Positions 41,511-49,875 of a stretch of 64,000 nucleotides of DNA are shown here, piece after piece. Position 1 is the stretch's first letter, and each line of letters opens with the position of its first letter. The DNA lies in the NCBI GenBank assembly GCA_964405685.1, contig CAYOOP010000007.1, positions 36,146-100,145 of the forward strand, written 5' to 3'. Below the pieces are notes generated by a model. The model did no database searches. It saw nothing but the letters and a program-made list of their open reading frames with translations, and was not told the DNA's origin. This DNA is from CAYOOP01 sp964405685. GTDB lineage: Bacteria; Pseudomonadota; Alphaproteobacteria; Rickettsiales; SXRF01. The position numbers and the translations under genes are program-made.

Positions 41511-42389
41511 ATGACAGCGCCATTTACCATTGGGCTTTTGCAGTTTGCCAGCACCGGCAAGCGCGAAGGCAATTTTGAAAAAGCAACCAACATGCTGCGT
41601 GATGCTGCAAAGCGTGGCGTGCAAGTGGCGTGCTTGCCTGAACTGTTTTTGAGTGATTATTTTTGCCAGCACGAACACGCGGATGTGTTTAATTTAGCAG
41701 AACCGATTCCGGGCGAGGCGACCGAACGCCTCAACACACTCGCTAACGAACTGGGTATCACCATCGTCAGCTCCCTCTTCGAGAAACGCGCCGCCGGTGT
41801 CTATCACAACACCGCCGTTGTGCATGAAGCTGGAAAAATGCTAGGGCTTTACCGCAAGATGCACATTCCGGATGATCCACAGTTTTATGAGAAATATTAT
41901 TTTGCGCCCGGCGACTTAGGTTTCAAAAATTTTGATACACAATTCGGCCGGATCGGCACGCTCATCTGCTGGGACCAATGGTATCCTGAAGCCGCGCGTC
42001 TTACAGCCATGCAAGGCGCTAGCGTGATTTTCTACCCGACTGCTATCGGCTGGCTCCCCGCCGACAAACCTGAATACGGCGAAACGCTTTACTACGCCTG
42101 GCAAACCGCGCAGCGCGCACACGCTATTGCCAACGGCTGCTACATCGCCGCGTGCAACCGCATTGGTTATGAGAAAAATCCCAATGGCGGCGACGGCCTG
42201 GAATTCTGGGGTGGGTCGTTCGTGGCAGACCCCTATGGCCGCGTGATCGTGGAGGCCAGCCGCGACAAAGAAGAAATAATCACTGCCGTGATCGATGCGG
42301 GGCAGATAGAACTCCACCGCCGCAACTGGCCATTCTTCCGCGACCGCCGGATTGATGCGTATGGTGATATCACGAAGAGGTTTTTGTAA
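41511..42389 (+). CDS. aguB: N-carbamoylputrescine amidase
   Basis: Hydrolyses N-carbamoylputrescine to putrescine, CO2 and ammonia. The 292-aa nitrilase-superfamily protein has the Glu-Lys-Cys triad: Glu44 in CLPELFLSDY, Lys116 in YRKMHIPDD and Cys153 in LICWDQWYPEAAR. The sequence YHNTAVVHEAG and FYEKYYFAPGD are typical of AguB/plant-type CPA. aguA follows directly, completing the agmatine-to-putrescine route. The upstream frame to 41448 is excluded because the family begins near TIGLLQFAST. Confidence 0.95.
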   Translation: MTAPFTIGLLQFASTGKREGNFEKATNMLRDAAKRGVQVACLPELFLSDYFCQHEHADVFNLAEPIPGEATERLNTLANELGITIVSSLFEKRAAGVYHNTAVVHEAGKMLGLYRKMHIPDDPQFYEKYYFAPGDLGFKNFDTQFGRIGTLICWDQWYPEAARLTAMQGASVIFYPTAIGWLPADKPEYGETLYYAWQTAQRAHAIANGCYIAACNRIGYEKNPNGGDGLEFWGGSFVADPYGRVIVEASRDKEEIITAVIDAGQIELHRRNWPFFRDRRIDAYGDITKRFL

Positions 42390-43553
42390 TTGCCTTCAAC
42401 TCCCTCCCCCGCAGGGGGAGGGTTGGGGTGGGGGCCGTCTTGCTCTTATAGTATGAATATGAAATCTCAACGTTCGCACAAGTCCGCCCCCCTCCTAACC
42501 TCCCCCCTGTGGGGGGAGGGATTTAACCACCGCCTCCCCGCCGAATGGGAGCCTCAAGAGTCCATCCTCCTCGCCTGGCCGCATAATAAAAACGACTGGC
42601 CGGGGAAATTTGGGCCAATTCCTTGGGTGTATGCCGAATTCATAGGCCATATCGCCCGTACCCAGCGCGTGCGCCTGATCGTCAAAAACAAAAAACAGCG
42701 CGACGAAGCGATAGAGGTACTCACCCGCGCGCATGTGAATTTAGGCAACGTCGTGTTTCATGAACTCGCAACAAATCGCGTGTGGACCCGCGATTCCGGG
42801 CCGATTACGGTGATGGACGGTAAAACCCCAGTGGCGCTCGATTTCAACTTCACCGCCTGGGCCAAATACCCTAACTACAAACTCGACAATCAAGTTCCTG
42901 CATTTATTAGCAAGGCCATGAAACGCAAAACCATCAAGCCCATGCACAAGGGCCGCCATGTGGTGCTGGAAGGCGGGGCGATTGACGCCAATGGGGCAGG
43001 GGTGCTGATTACCACCGAAGAATGCCTGCTCAGCGAAAAAATCCAATGCCGCAACCCCGGATTCACCCGCGCGGACTACGAAACGGTCTTTAAAAACTAC
43101 ATGGGCATCGACCAGGTCATCTGGTTAGAATCCGGCATCGTAGGGGACGATACGCACGGGCATGTGGACGACATCACCCGCTTTGTAAGCACCAATACAA
43201 TTGTCACCTGTGTTGAAAAGAATCGTAAAGATGAAAACCACGAAATTTTAAACCACAACTTGAGCATATTAAAAAAATCGACTGATAAAAAAGGGAAAAA
43301 ATTTTCTATAATAGAATTACCAATGCCGAGAATTGTTAATTTCGAAAATACAAGACTACCTGCTTCATACGCTAATTTCTTAATCTGTAATGACGTCGTC
43401 TTGGTCCCCACTTTCAACGACGCAAACGACCGCATTGCCCTAAATACCATCGCCGATTGTTTCAAGGGGCGGGACGTCATCGGCACCCACTGCACCGACA
43501 TGGTCTGGGGCTTCGGCACCCTGCATTGCGCGAGTATGCAGCTGCCGCTTTAA
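42390..43553 (+). CDS. aguA: Agmatine deiminase with a palindromic cassette at its 5' end
   Basis: Converts agmatine to N-carbamoylputrescine. Family features are present: RLPAEWEPQESILLAWPHN at the true domain start, VWTRDSGPITVMD, LEGGAIDANGAG, GDDTHGHVDDITRF and the catalytic Cys eight residues from the end region in GTLHCASMQLP. The normal start position is replaced by a palindromic cassette at 42400-42520, so translation must begin inside it: ATG at 42453 or 42459 (about 366 aa) or TTG at 42390, directly after the aguB stop (387 aa). Codons between about 43200 and 43390 are strikingly AT-rich compared with the rest of the gene. Confidence 0.93.
   Translation: MPSTPSPAGGGLGWGPSCSYSMNMKSQRSHKSAPLLTSPLWGEGFNHRLPAEWEPQESILLAWPHNKNDWPGKFGPIPWVYAEFIGHIARTQRVRLIVKNKKQRDEAIEVLTRAHVNLGNVVFHELATNRVWTRDSGPITVMDGKTPVALDFNFTAWAKYPNYKLDNQVPAFISKAMKRKTIKPMHKGRHVVLEGGAIDANGAGVLITTEECLLSEKIQCRNPGFTRADYETVFKNYMGIDQVIWLESGIVGDDTHGHVDDITRFVSTNTIVTCVEKNRKDENHEILNHNLSILKKSTDKKGKKFSIIELPMPRIVNFENTRLPASYANFLICNDVVLVPTFNDANDRIALNTIADCFKGRDVIGTHCTDMVWGFGTLHCASMQLPL
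42400..42520 (+). repeat. Type 1 palindromic cassette at the start of aguA
   Basis: Outer hairpins CTCCCTCCCCCGCAGGGGGAG and CTCCCCCCTGTGGGGGGAG; inner arms GGTTGGGGTGGGGG and CCCCCCTCCTAACC; the centre starts CTTG and ends CAAG as in the gshA and glmS copies but is longer and AT-rich, and carries two ATG codons in the aguA frame (42453, 42459). About 121 bp. Confidence 0.88.
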
Positions 43554-43565
43554 AATTGTTCCCGC

Positions 43566-43625
43566 AATCGTCTGCTGACGATTGCATGGAACGCCGCTCA
43601 GGGCTGACGAATCCTACTGGATTCG
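43566..43625. repeat. Two small hairpins after aguA
   Basis: GCAATCGT-ctgctg-ACGATTGC near 43567-43587 and CGAATCC-tac-TGGATTCG near 43608-43625 lie just after the aguA stop. Neither has a strong T run. They may contribute to 3'-end formation of the aguBA transcript. Confidence 0.5.
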
Positions 43626-43682
43626 AATCACGAAAACGTTCTATAATCTCATGTCTAAAAAAGCTCGCTAGGCCGCCAGCGA

Positions 43683-43759
43683 AAATGTGCTTTGGCGAGA
43701 ACCGCACTGGAATGTACTTAAGAGTACATGAAGCGTGGAAGCGCAGCCAAAGCACATTT
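43683..43759. repeat. Long palindrome after motA
   Basis: AAATGTGCTTTGGC at 43683-43696 pairs perfectly with GCCAAAGCACATTT at 43746-43759, and ATGTACT-taag-AGTACAT at 43712-43729 forms the centre. It lies 24 bases beyond the motA stop (convergent with aguA). The design (long outer arms, small central stem built on GTAC) is that of the palindrome at 122-264. Confidence 0.8.
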
Positions 43760-43783
43760 GCAGCAAGGCGTAGTAGAGCGCCG

Positions 43784-44650
43784 CTACTCCGCCTTTACTT
43801 CGCTTGACGCCTGCTCCAGCTCCGCAAAGCTTGGCTGATACACGGTAGGCACATTGCCGCGGCCGATTTCCATGGATAGCTGTGGCGCGAGGCCTTTAAG
43901 GTGAGCCACAATCACATCGCGGATGATGAAGTAAAATTGCTGATCCTGATCCATCGACTGCGCGGCTTTGCCGGCAAGCGGGCCTACCAAGCAATAGGAA
44001 AGGAACACCCCAAGGAACGTACCCACGAGCGCACCGCCGATCATCCCGCCCAAAATTGCGGGTGGTTCGTTAATGCTCGCCATGGTTTTGATTACCCCGA
44101 GTACTGCGGCCACAATCCCAATTGCCGGTAAACCTTCGGACATTTGCTGCAAAGCGTGGGCGGGCGCGTGGTCTTCGTGGTGGTGTTTTTCGAGTTTCTT
44201 TTCGATCATGTCCTCAATCGCGTAAGGGTTATCCATCCCCATGGTCATGGTTCTGAGCGAATCGCAGATGAGGTCAATCGCGAAATGGTCATGAAGCACG
44301 GCAGGGAATTGCTTAAAAATGCTGCTCTCTTCCGGTTTCTCCACGTGCTGCTCCACGGCAATCATCCCCTTGGCCTTCATCAGCTTGCACAGCAAAAACA
44401 GGCACAGCAGCAATTCCTGAAAATTGGCTTTTTTGAAACGTGGCCCTTTAACCGCTTTCATCAAGGCTTTGGGCACTTTTTTGAGCACCGAGCCTTTGTT
44501 GGCAACAATCAGCGCGCCAATGGCCGCACCTAGAATGGTTGCCATCTCATGGGGTGCGGCATGAATAATAATCTCCATATTGCCGCCGATAGCGGCATAG
44601 ACGCCGAACACCGAGATAAGGACGATGATAATACCAACGATCGGACCCAT
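43784..44650 (-). CDS. motA: Flagellar motor stator protein MotA
   Basis: Inner-membrane proton-channel subunit that drives flagellar rotation together with MotB. The 288-aa product has four membrane segments, the family pattern GPIVGIIIVLISVFGVYAAIGG at the N-terminus, the cytoplasmic loop with KGSVLKKVP, and the proline-bearing helix GLPAIGIVAAVLGVIKTM typical of MotA. motB does not follow on the downstream side, which ends in the palindrome and aguA. It implies a flagellated or formerly flagellated cell. Confidence 0.95.
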   Translation of the reverse strand: MGPIVGIIIVLISVFGVYAAIGGNMEIIIHAAPHEMATILGAAIGALIVANKGSVLKKVPKALMKAVKGPRFKKANFQELLLCLFLLCKLMKAKGMIAVEQHVEKPEESSIFKQFPAVLHDHFAIDLICDSLRTMTMGMDNPYAIEDMIEKKLEKHHHEDHAPAHALQQMSEGLPAIGIVAAVLGVIKTMASINEPPAILGGMIGGALVGTFLGVFLSYCLVGPLAGKAAQSMDQDQQFYFIIRDVIVAHLKGLAPQLSMEIGRGNVPTVYQPSFAELEQASSEVKAE

Positions 44651-44840
44651 AGAATTTTCTTATCCTGCAAAAAAGAGAGGCAGACTAAAATCTACCAACC
44701 AAAGGAAAAGAAAGTGTTAATTGGTGTGATCGGGGCTGTCATAAAAGTTTAATACTTCTTTCATTGCTGGGACTCTGAGGCGCTGATAACCCCAGATCCA
44801 GTAGGTTTTTTACTTTCAACGCTAACAAGGAGCATATCGT

Positions 44841-45215
44841 ATGACGCACACGCATAGAGATCGGGTAGCAATTCCAACTAACAGGGCCACAATACTTAAG
44901 CCCGCCACATTCATTTCCGAAGATTCCGCTGGTCGCACAGCAACCTACGAAGCTGCTGATACCGGAGCGCAATATCAGTATAGGTTACAACTGGCCGATG
45001 CCGCGACGAAGTTGCGCATGGCTCAACAGTCGCTTAGCGCCTTGGCTGAATCAGCGGCTGTTGGCGACCATCTTGCCAGACTGATAGACACACAAGACCA
45101 GATCATAAATGATATCAATATTCTTGGGCTGGAAAGTGTGCAACGCGAAATTGCCGCCCGCGTAGGCCACAACTCCGCTGATAGACCCCCTTCTGCTCTT
45201 GGCGGACGCTACTAA
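44841..45215 (+). CDS. Small orphan protein of unknown function
   Basis: Not recognised. A 124-aa soluble protein with a good ribosome-binding site (AACAAGGAGC). Residues about 45-110 are helical (RLQLADAATKLRMAQQSLSALAE) and could pack as a coiled coil or helical hairpin; the ends are polar and probably disordered. It lies alone between motA (divergent) and rne (convergent), with a palindrome after it. Confidence 0.65.
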   Translation: MTHTHRDRVAIPTNRATILKPATFISEDSAGRTATYEAADTGAQYQYRLQLADAATKLRMAQQSLSALAESAAVGDHLARLIDTQDQIINDINILGLESVQREIAARVGHNSADRPPSALGGRY

Positions 45216-45282
45216 ACCATGCGGCTCGAAGGTTTCTCCCTCTCTCGCAAGCGGTAGAAGGGAAAGTGCTGGAACCTGGGGC

Positions 45283-45402
45283 GATTTCGCTGCGGCGTTG
45301 CAAAAAAGCAAAGTTTTTTAGGATTTCAACCGCAGCGTAGTTCGCCTACGTGAGGATTGAAATCCTCAAAAACAAGGCGTTTTGCCGTCCGCAGTAGAAA
45401 TC
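45283..45402. repeat. Long imperfect palindrome before the rne stop
   Basis: GATTTCGCTGCGG at 45283-45295 pairs imperfectly with CCGCAGTAGAAATC at 45389-45402; further in, TTTTTTAGGATTTCAA pairs with TTGAAATCCTCAAAAA, and the centre is CGTAG-ttcgc-CTACG. It abuts the stop codon of rne on the other strand and lies after the small orphan gene, so it can terminate both. Confidence 0.78.
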
Positions 45403-45403
45403 A

Positions 45404-47911
45404 TCACTCCAGCTCAATCATTTTCTGCCACCAGCCCTTGCGCGGCGGTTCTCCCGCAGGGCGGGCGGTGGATTCAACCGGTTTGGGAGCTTCCTGAGGT
45501 TGTGTTTTGGGTTCTGTCGCAGCGCGCTGGGTAAAGTTAGGCAGCTCATACACATCCGCCTGTGGTGGAGTTGGGGCAGGTTCAGCCTGAGGTGAACTTG
45601 CTTCTGCAGACGTAGATTCATCGCGGTCTTTCCAGTTCCGGCGACCACCACGACGGCCACGATCACGGCGCGGGCGGTCTTCCCGCTTGCCTTCGGGCGC
45701 TGGTGAAGCGTCAATGACTTCGCCAGTATTTTCCGAAACTGGCGCGTCGGCATTTACCGGTTCGCCTGCATTTTCAGGGGTGTTGTTAAACTCGCGGTTG
45801 CGGCCACGGCCCCTGCCGCCACGGCGGCGGCGTCCGCGAGAATCACGCGGTTCGCGCGTTCCCTCGTTGTTATCGTTATCGCTCGTTTCAGCACTCTCTT
45901 CGACCACGTCAGTAATCGTTTCCGTAGCTGCATTCTCCTCACGCGGTCCACGGTCACGGCGGCCACGGTCACGTCCCCGATCTCTATCGCGATCCCGCCC
46001 ACCATTCTCACGTTCCGGGCGCGCAGTTCGATCACGGCGCAATTTCTCGACGTTAAATTCAAACCCTGCGAGGCTCAAATCCACAATAATCGTCACTGTC
46101 ACGCCATAGCGTTTTTCAATGTCGATCAGCATCTGCCGTTTGTGGTTTAGCATATAGACCGCCAAATCCTGCGGCACGGTCACGCGCAGTTCTACGTATT
46201 GTCCGCCGCTGGCATCTTTCTCCAGCGTCCGCAGCACATGCAGTGCGAGAGATTCATTGGAGCGAATGACACCACGGCCATTGCAATGCGCGCACGGCAC
46301 GGTGCTCGCCTCACTAATGCTTGGCCTGAGACGTTGGCGCGACATTTCGAGCAACCCAAACGGACTAATCCGCCCGAGCTGAATTTTCGCTCGATCCGAC
46401 CTGAGCGCATCTTTCAACGAACGCTCTACGGATCGCCGATTGCGGGATTCCAACATGTCAATAAAGTCGACAACGATAAGACCAGCAAGGTCACGCAAGC
46501 GTAGCTGACGCGCAATTTCATACGCCGCTTCAATATTGGTTTTCGCTGCTGTTTCTTCGATGTTCCGCTCCGACGTCGAACGGCCGGAGTTGACGTCGAT
46601 CGAAATCAGCGCCTCGGTCGGGTTGATGACAATATACCCACCCGAGCGCAGCTTCACCACGGGGTCGTACATCGACAGCAACTGATCCTCAATGCCGAAG
46701 CTGTAAAACAGCGGCATGTTTTCGTCGTATTGTTTGACCTTCGGCGTGTGGCTCGGCAGCAGCAGTTCCATGAACTCCTTGGCTTCCCCGAAGCCTTTTT
46801 CACCCTCGACGATCACTTCATCAATATCGCTCGTGTAATGGTCGCGGATCGCGCGCTTAATCAGGTTGCTTTCTTCGTACACGAGTGCGGGCGCGGTCGA
46901 TGAAAGTGTATCATCGCGAATCTGGTTCCATAGCTTCACCAAATAATCAAAATCCCTGCGAATCTCTGGCCGCGCGCGGTCCACACCGGCAGTGCGGATA
47001 ATCACGCTCATGCCCTTCGCCAGTTTTAATTCCGCCATTAGCTCCTTCAAACGCCTGCGGGTTGTGATGTCGGAAATTTTGCGCGATACGCCGCCATCAC
47101 GCGGCGAATTCGGCATCAATACGCAGTAACGTCCGGCGAGTGAAAGATAGGTGGTGAGCGATACCCCTTTGTTCCCGCGTTCTTCTTTAATCACCTGCAC
47201 TAGCACCACTTGGCCGCGCTTGATGACTTCCTGAATGCGGTAGCGTTTGAAAAACGGCACGCGTTTTTTGCGTTTGGAAGAGGCTTCTTCCTCCTCGCTC
47301 ATCATCGTCTCAACATTTTCACCCGCTTCTGGCTGCGCCTCGCTCGGTTGCGGTTGCTCCGCCGACACTTCCTGCGAAGGCGCATCAGTTGTTTCAACGG
47401 GCGCTGGCTCAAACGACGACGGCACGGGTTCCGAGCTTTCTGCAATTGGCTCCGGTGTGCTCGACGCTTCAAACGCCGGCACTTCAAAGGCCTCCGCTTG
47501 CGGCGAGGCTTCGGTCAGCTCTTCCACTACCGCTGGCGTTTCTACATCGGTGATGGCGGTAGGCTCGCTGCTGCTATCAAGGGCATTGAGTTCCGCTTCT
47601 TCTTCTGCCAATTCCTGTTCCAGCTCACGCTCAACTTCTTCCATGAGCTTTTTGCGGTCGGACATTGGGATCTGGTAATAATCCGGGTGAATCTCCGAGA
47701 AGGGCAAAAAGCCCTGCTTGCCGCCGCCGTATTCCACAAATGCAGCCTGGAGCGATGGCTCCACGCGGGTGATTTTGGCGAGGTAAATATTTCCCTTCAC
47801 CTGCTGGCGCGAGGTGCTGGCGAAATCAAACTCATCAATCCGTTGATTGTCGGCGATAACAACGCGCATTTCCTCAGGGTGAAGCGCGTCGATTAACATG
47901 CGTTTTGGCAT
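45404..47911 (-). CDS. rne: Ribonuclease E/G family endoribonuclease
   Basis: Main mRNA-decay and rRNA-processing endonuclease. The start MPKRMLIDALHPEEMRVV gives 835 aa. An S1 domain (VKGNIYLAKITRVEPSLQAAFVEYG) is interrupted after FLPFSEIHP by a long acidic Glu/Ser/Ala/Pro-rich insert (about residues 75-210), as in other alphaproteobacterial RNase E. The catalytic Asp motifs SIDVNSGRS (about 435) and VVDFIDM (about 483) and the Zn-link CAHCNGRG (about 538) are intact. The C-terminal 200 residues are Arg/Asp/Gly/Pro-rich and disordered, a probable RNA-binding degradosome scaffold. Confidence 0.96.
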   Translation of the reverse strand: MPKRMLIDALHPEEMRVVIADNQRIDEFDFASTSRQQVKGNIYLAKITRVEPSLQAAFVEYGGGKQGFLPFSEIHPDYYQIPMSDRKKLMEEVERELEQELAEEEAELNALDSSSEPTAITDVETPAVVEELTEASPQAEAFEVPAFEASSTPEPIAESSEPVPSSFEPAPVETTDAPSQEVSAEQPQPSEAQPEAGENVETMMSEEEEASSKRKKRVPFFKRYRIQEVIKRGQVVLVQVIKEERGNKGVSLTTYLSLAGRYCVLMPNSPRDGGVSRKISDITTRRRLKELMAELKLAKGMSVIIRTAGVDRARPEIRRDFDYLVKLWNQIRDDTLSSTAPALVYEESNLIKRAIRDHYTSDIDEVIVEGEKGFGEAKEFMELLLPSHTPKVKQYDENMPLFYSFGIEDQLLSMYDPVVKLRSGGYIVINPTEALISIDVNSGRSTSERNIEETAAKTNIEAAYEIARQLRLRDLAGLIVVDFIDMLESRNRRSVERSLKDALRSDRAKIQLGRISPFGLLEMSRQRLRPSISEASTVPCAHCNGRGVIRSNESLALHVLRTLEKDASGGQYVELRVTVPQDLAVYMLNHKRQMLIDIEKRYGVTVTIIVDLSLAGFEFNVEKLRRDRTARPERENGGRDRDRDRGRDRGRRDRGPREENAATETITDVVEESAETSDNDNNEGTREPRDSRGRRRRGGRGRGRNREFNNTPENAGEPVNADAPVSENTGEVIDASPAPEGKREDRPRRDRGRRGGRRNWKDRDESTSAEASSPQAEPAPTPPQADVYELPNFTQRAATEPKTQPQEAPKPVESTARPAGEPPRKGWWQKMIELE

Positions 47912-48274
47912 GGGGTATCCTTTCGTGGTCACGAAAAGATCAGACTCTTCTTACGTCAATACAGGCTCAAGCAATAGCCGCACCGCCGACGCAGAGCGCA
48001 CGGTGGCTAAGTATTGTGATGGTTGGGGTTGAAGCGTAAGATGTGCCATAAGGCGAGAATTCTGAAACTTTTCAAAGTGTTAATCAAAACCCGCAAGCCA
48101 TGCCAGGCATAGCGCGGGAAACTGTAGAACCGCTGTTTTCCATGAAGGATTTCAGCGTTTTAGCAGTGTTGCATGTGCGGGCGTTTCCATAGTTGCCACA
48201 AGCAGCATGCGAGCTGCGAATTCCGTATATGAGGGTAATCTATAGACCCTAAGAAAGGGTTTAACAAGGGAAAT
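47912..48274. other. 363-bp gap: rne leader region and 3' end of the orphan membrane gene
   Basis: No gene seen. On the rne side it should hold the promoter and long 5' leader; a hairpin CCCGC...ATGCC/GGCAT...GCGGG at 48090-48118 lies in it and could serve in RNase E autoregulation, which is known for rne leaders in enterobacteria. On the other side ACCCT-aagaa-AGGGT at 48246-48260 is a weak terminator candidate for the orphan membrane gene. Confidence 0.4.
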
Positions 48275-49507
48275 TTATTGTGCTGTCTCCCATCCCGAAG
48301 GCAAGATCTCTGCCGTGTCGACCCAAGAAAGACCTAAAGCACCTGATTTTACAGGAATGCGTATGGTTTGTCCTACATGGACAGCATCAAAAATTCGAGC
48401 ATACGTCTCGTGGTTATAAAGTTGATCGCTTCGCCAGTCGCGAATAAGTAGGTTGTAGGTATAGTATGCTTGCGCTGCACATACATAATCCTCTTGCCGT
48501 TTTTGTGATATAAGCGTCGCTCGCGCCGTGGGCAGGCATTGCTCGTCCTGCAATGGGATCCGCCGGGTATTAATACATCTTCGTCCACATTTTTTATAAC
48601 AATGCAGCGTGCAAAACCGTCGCATAATGGGTTGTTCGTACACGGTTGGCCCTGTACGATCATAGACGATATTGGTAGACTTAACGACGCTAGTCCCCAT
48701 CAACGCAAACCCTGCTGCACCAATCAATAAAAAATCGGCAAATACCCAGCACACCCACGATGTGTTCTTAAACACATAAACGATGAGCCGATACCACAGA
48801 AACACTAACAATCCGCTACAAACCATCCCCTGCAATATCCAGGGCGTGGTATCTAATATTTCTGTTGTTGCAGTAGCATTTGTTACTAACCATGTAATGG
48901 CGGCAGCAAGAACTCCTAAATGAACGGATACGAAAGCTATTGCATAAGGCGCATAATTGGTGGTTCGGTTTACTTCCGCGCTATCTGCAAGGCTTAAGCT
49001 TTGAGCGACAGATTCCAGAATCTCATAATGTTTCTCGTAGTAATCGTCCGAATCTCTTAAATCACTGTTGCTGATTTCACACCATATTCTCTTACTAGTT
49101 ACATGCAGTGATTCTACAGGCAATCCAAAAAGCTTCTTGAGGGATTGCATTAAGCCAGAGTGTTTAAGCAGCTTTTCCAGTATGTGTGGAGAGTCGCTTG
49201 CTATAAAATAACGATTGTCGAATTCTGTATCTGGGATGGATATTTCTGTTGCGATACCAGCTTTCTTCAATATCTCGTGGTACCACTGTTCAGGTCTAAC
49301 TGAAAAGGCAAATCCTCCATCCCTTTTTACACCAACTTGCCGCGATTCTATTCTACAACGTCTGTAAGTAATGCCGCTCAGCCTATTGTTTTCTCTCGTT
49401 GATAGATTCCGCCCCCTAGTAAAATACTGACGGATCAGGAACAGGAGCATAAAGGAGAACAATTGTAGAACAAGCATACGATCTCCGAATATGTGCGTAA
49501 GCGGCAT
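48275..49507 (-). CDS. Orphan membrane protein of unknown function
   Basis: Not recognised. About 410 aa (or 400 from an ATG at 49477). One hydrophobic segment lies at the N-terminus (LVLQLFSFMLLFLIRQYF), followed by a soluble region of about 170 residues with charged helices, then three closely spaced membrane segments (about 190-285) and a Cys-rich C-terminal part (FCTLHCYKKCGRRC near 310, then CLP and CAAQA). The four-cysteine cluster could bind metal. The gene is AT-rich and flanked by core genes and a toxin-antitoxin pair, suggesting acquisition. Confidence 0.75.
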   Translation of the reverse strand: MPLTHIFGDRMLVLQLFSFMLLFLIRQYFTRGRNLSTRENNRLSGITYRRCRIESRQVGVKRDGGFAFSVRPEQWYHEILKKAGIATEISIPDTEFDNRYFIASDSPHILEKLLKHSGLMQSLKKLFGLPVESLHVTSKRIWCEISNSDLRDSDDYYEKHYEILESVAQSLSLADSAEVNRTTNYAPYAIAFVSVHLGVLAAAITWLVTNATATTEILDTTPWILQGMVCSGLLVFLWYRLIVYVFKNTSWVCWVFADFLLIGAAGFALMGTSVVKSTNIVYDRTGPTVYEQPIMRRFCTLHCYKKCGRRCINTRRIPLQDEQCLPTARATLISQKRQEDYVCAAQAYYTYNLLIRDWRSDQLYNHETYARIFDAVHVGQTIRIPVKSGALGLSWVDTAEILPSGWETAQ

Positions 49508-49551
49508 TTGTGCTGGTGCTGTCTAGACAGCAACTAGCAGCCAGCATGTGT

Positions 49552-49875
49552 TCATTCAAACATTTCCTGCAATGTCTCCCGCAAAGAAGGCCAGTATTCC
49601 TTGTGCAGCACACCCAGCTTTTTAAGCAAGCGCAGGCGGTCTACACTACGCATTTGATCGAGAATAATAAATCCGCGTTTTTTCTGGAAGGTAACAGGGA
49701 TGCGAGTTGCAGCGGCGAAACCCTTAGTGGTCATGGGCGCGATGATTGCCGTTTGTAGATTTCGGTTCATTTCATCAGGGGAGATGACAACGGCGGGGCG
49801 CATTTTGCGGATCTCGTGCCCAAGTATAGGGTCAAGGTTGACTAGAAACACATCGTAACGTTTAGGGGCTACCAT
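49552..49875 (-). CDS. PemK/MazF-family toxin
   Basis: A 107-aa mRNA-interferase-like protein. The fold signatures are clear: KRYDVFLVNLDPILGHEIRKMRPAVVISPDEMN at the N-terminus (the G-x-E-I-x-K-x-R-P-A-V-V-x-S motif), APMTT, and ILDQMRSVDRLRL. The ATG at 49873-49875 overlaps the stop of the upstream AbrB-type antitoxin gene. MazF toxins cut mRNA at short sequences. The residues of the active site (the Arg after the Lys in RKMRPAVV, and the Thr/Ser in MTT) are kept, so it may be active. Confidence 0.93.
   Translation of the reverse strand: MVAPKRYDVFLVNLDPILGHEIRKMRPAVVISPDEMNRNLQTAIIAPMTTKGFAAATRIPVTFQKKRGFIILDQMRSVDRLRLLKKLGVLHKEYWPSLRETLQEMFE

Noticed and set aside
43556..43783. Small genes or RNA gene between aguA and motA
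   Set aside because: Only short shadow frames; the space is filled by hairpins and a palindrome and no tRNA cloverleaf could be drawn.
47210..47896. 228-codon open frame opposite rne
   Set aside because: Shadow of the acidic insert of RNase E; Arg/Phe/His-rich and without its own ribosome-binding site.
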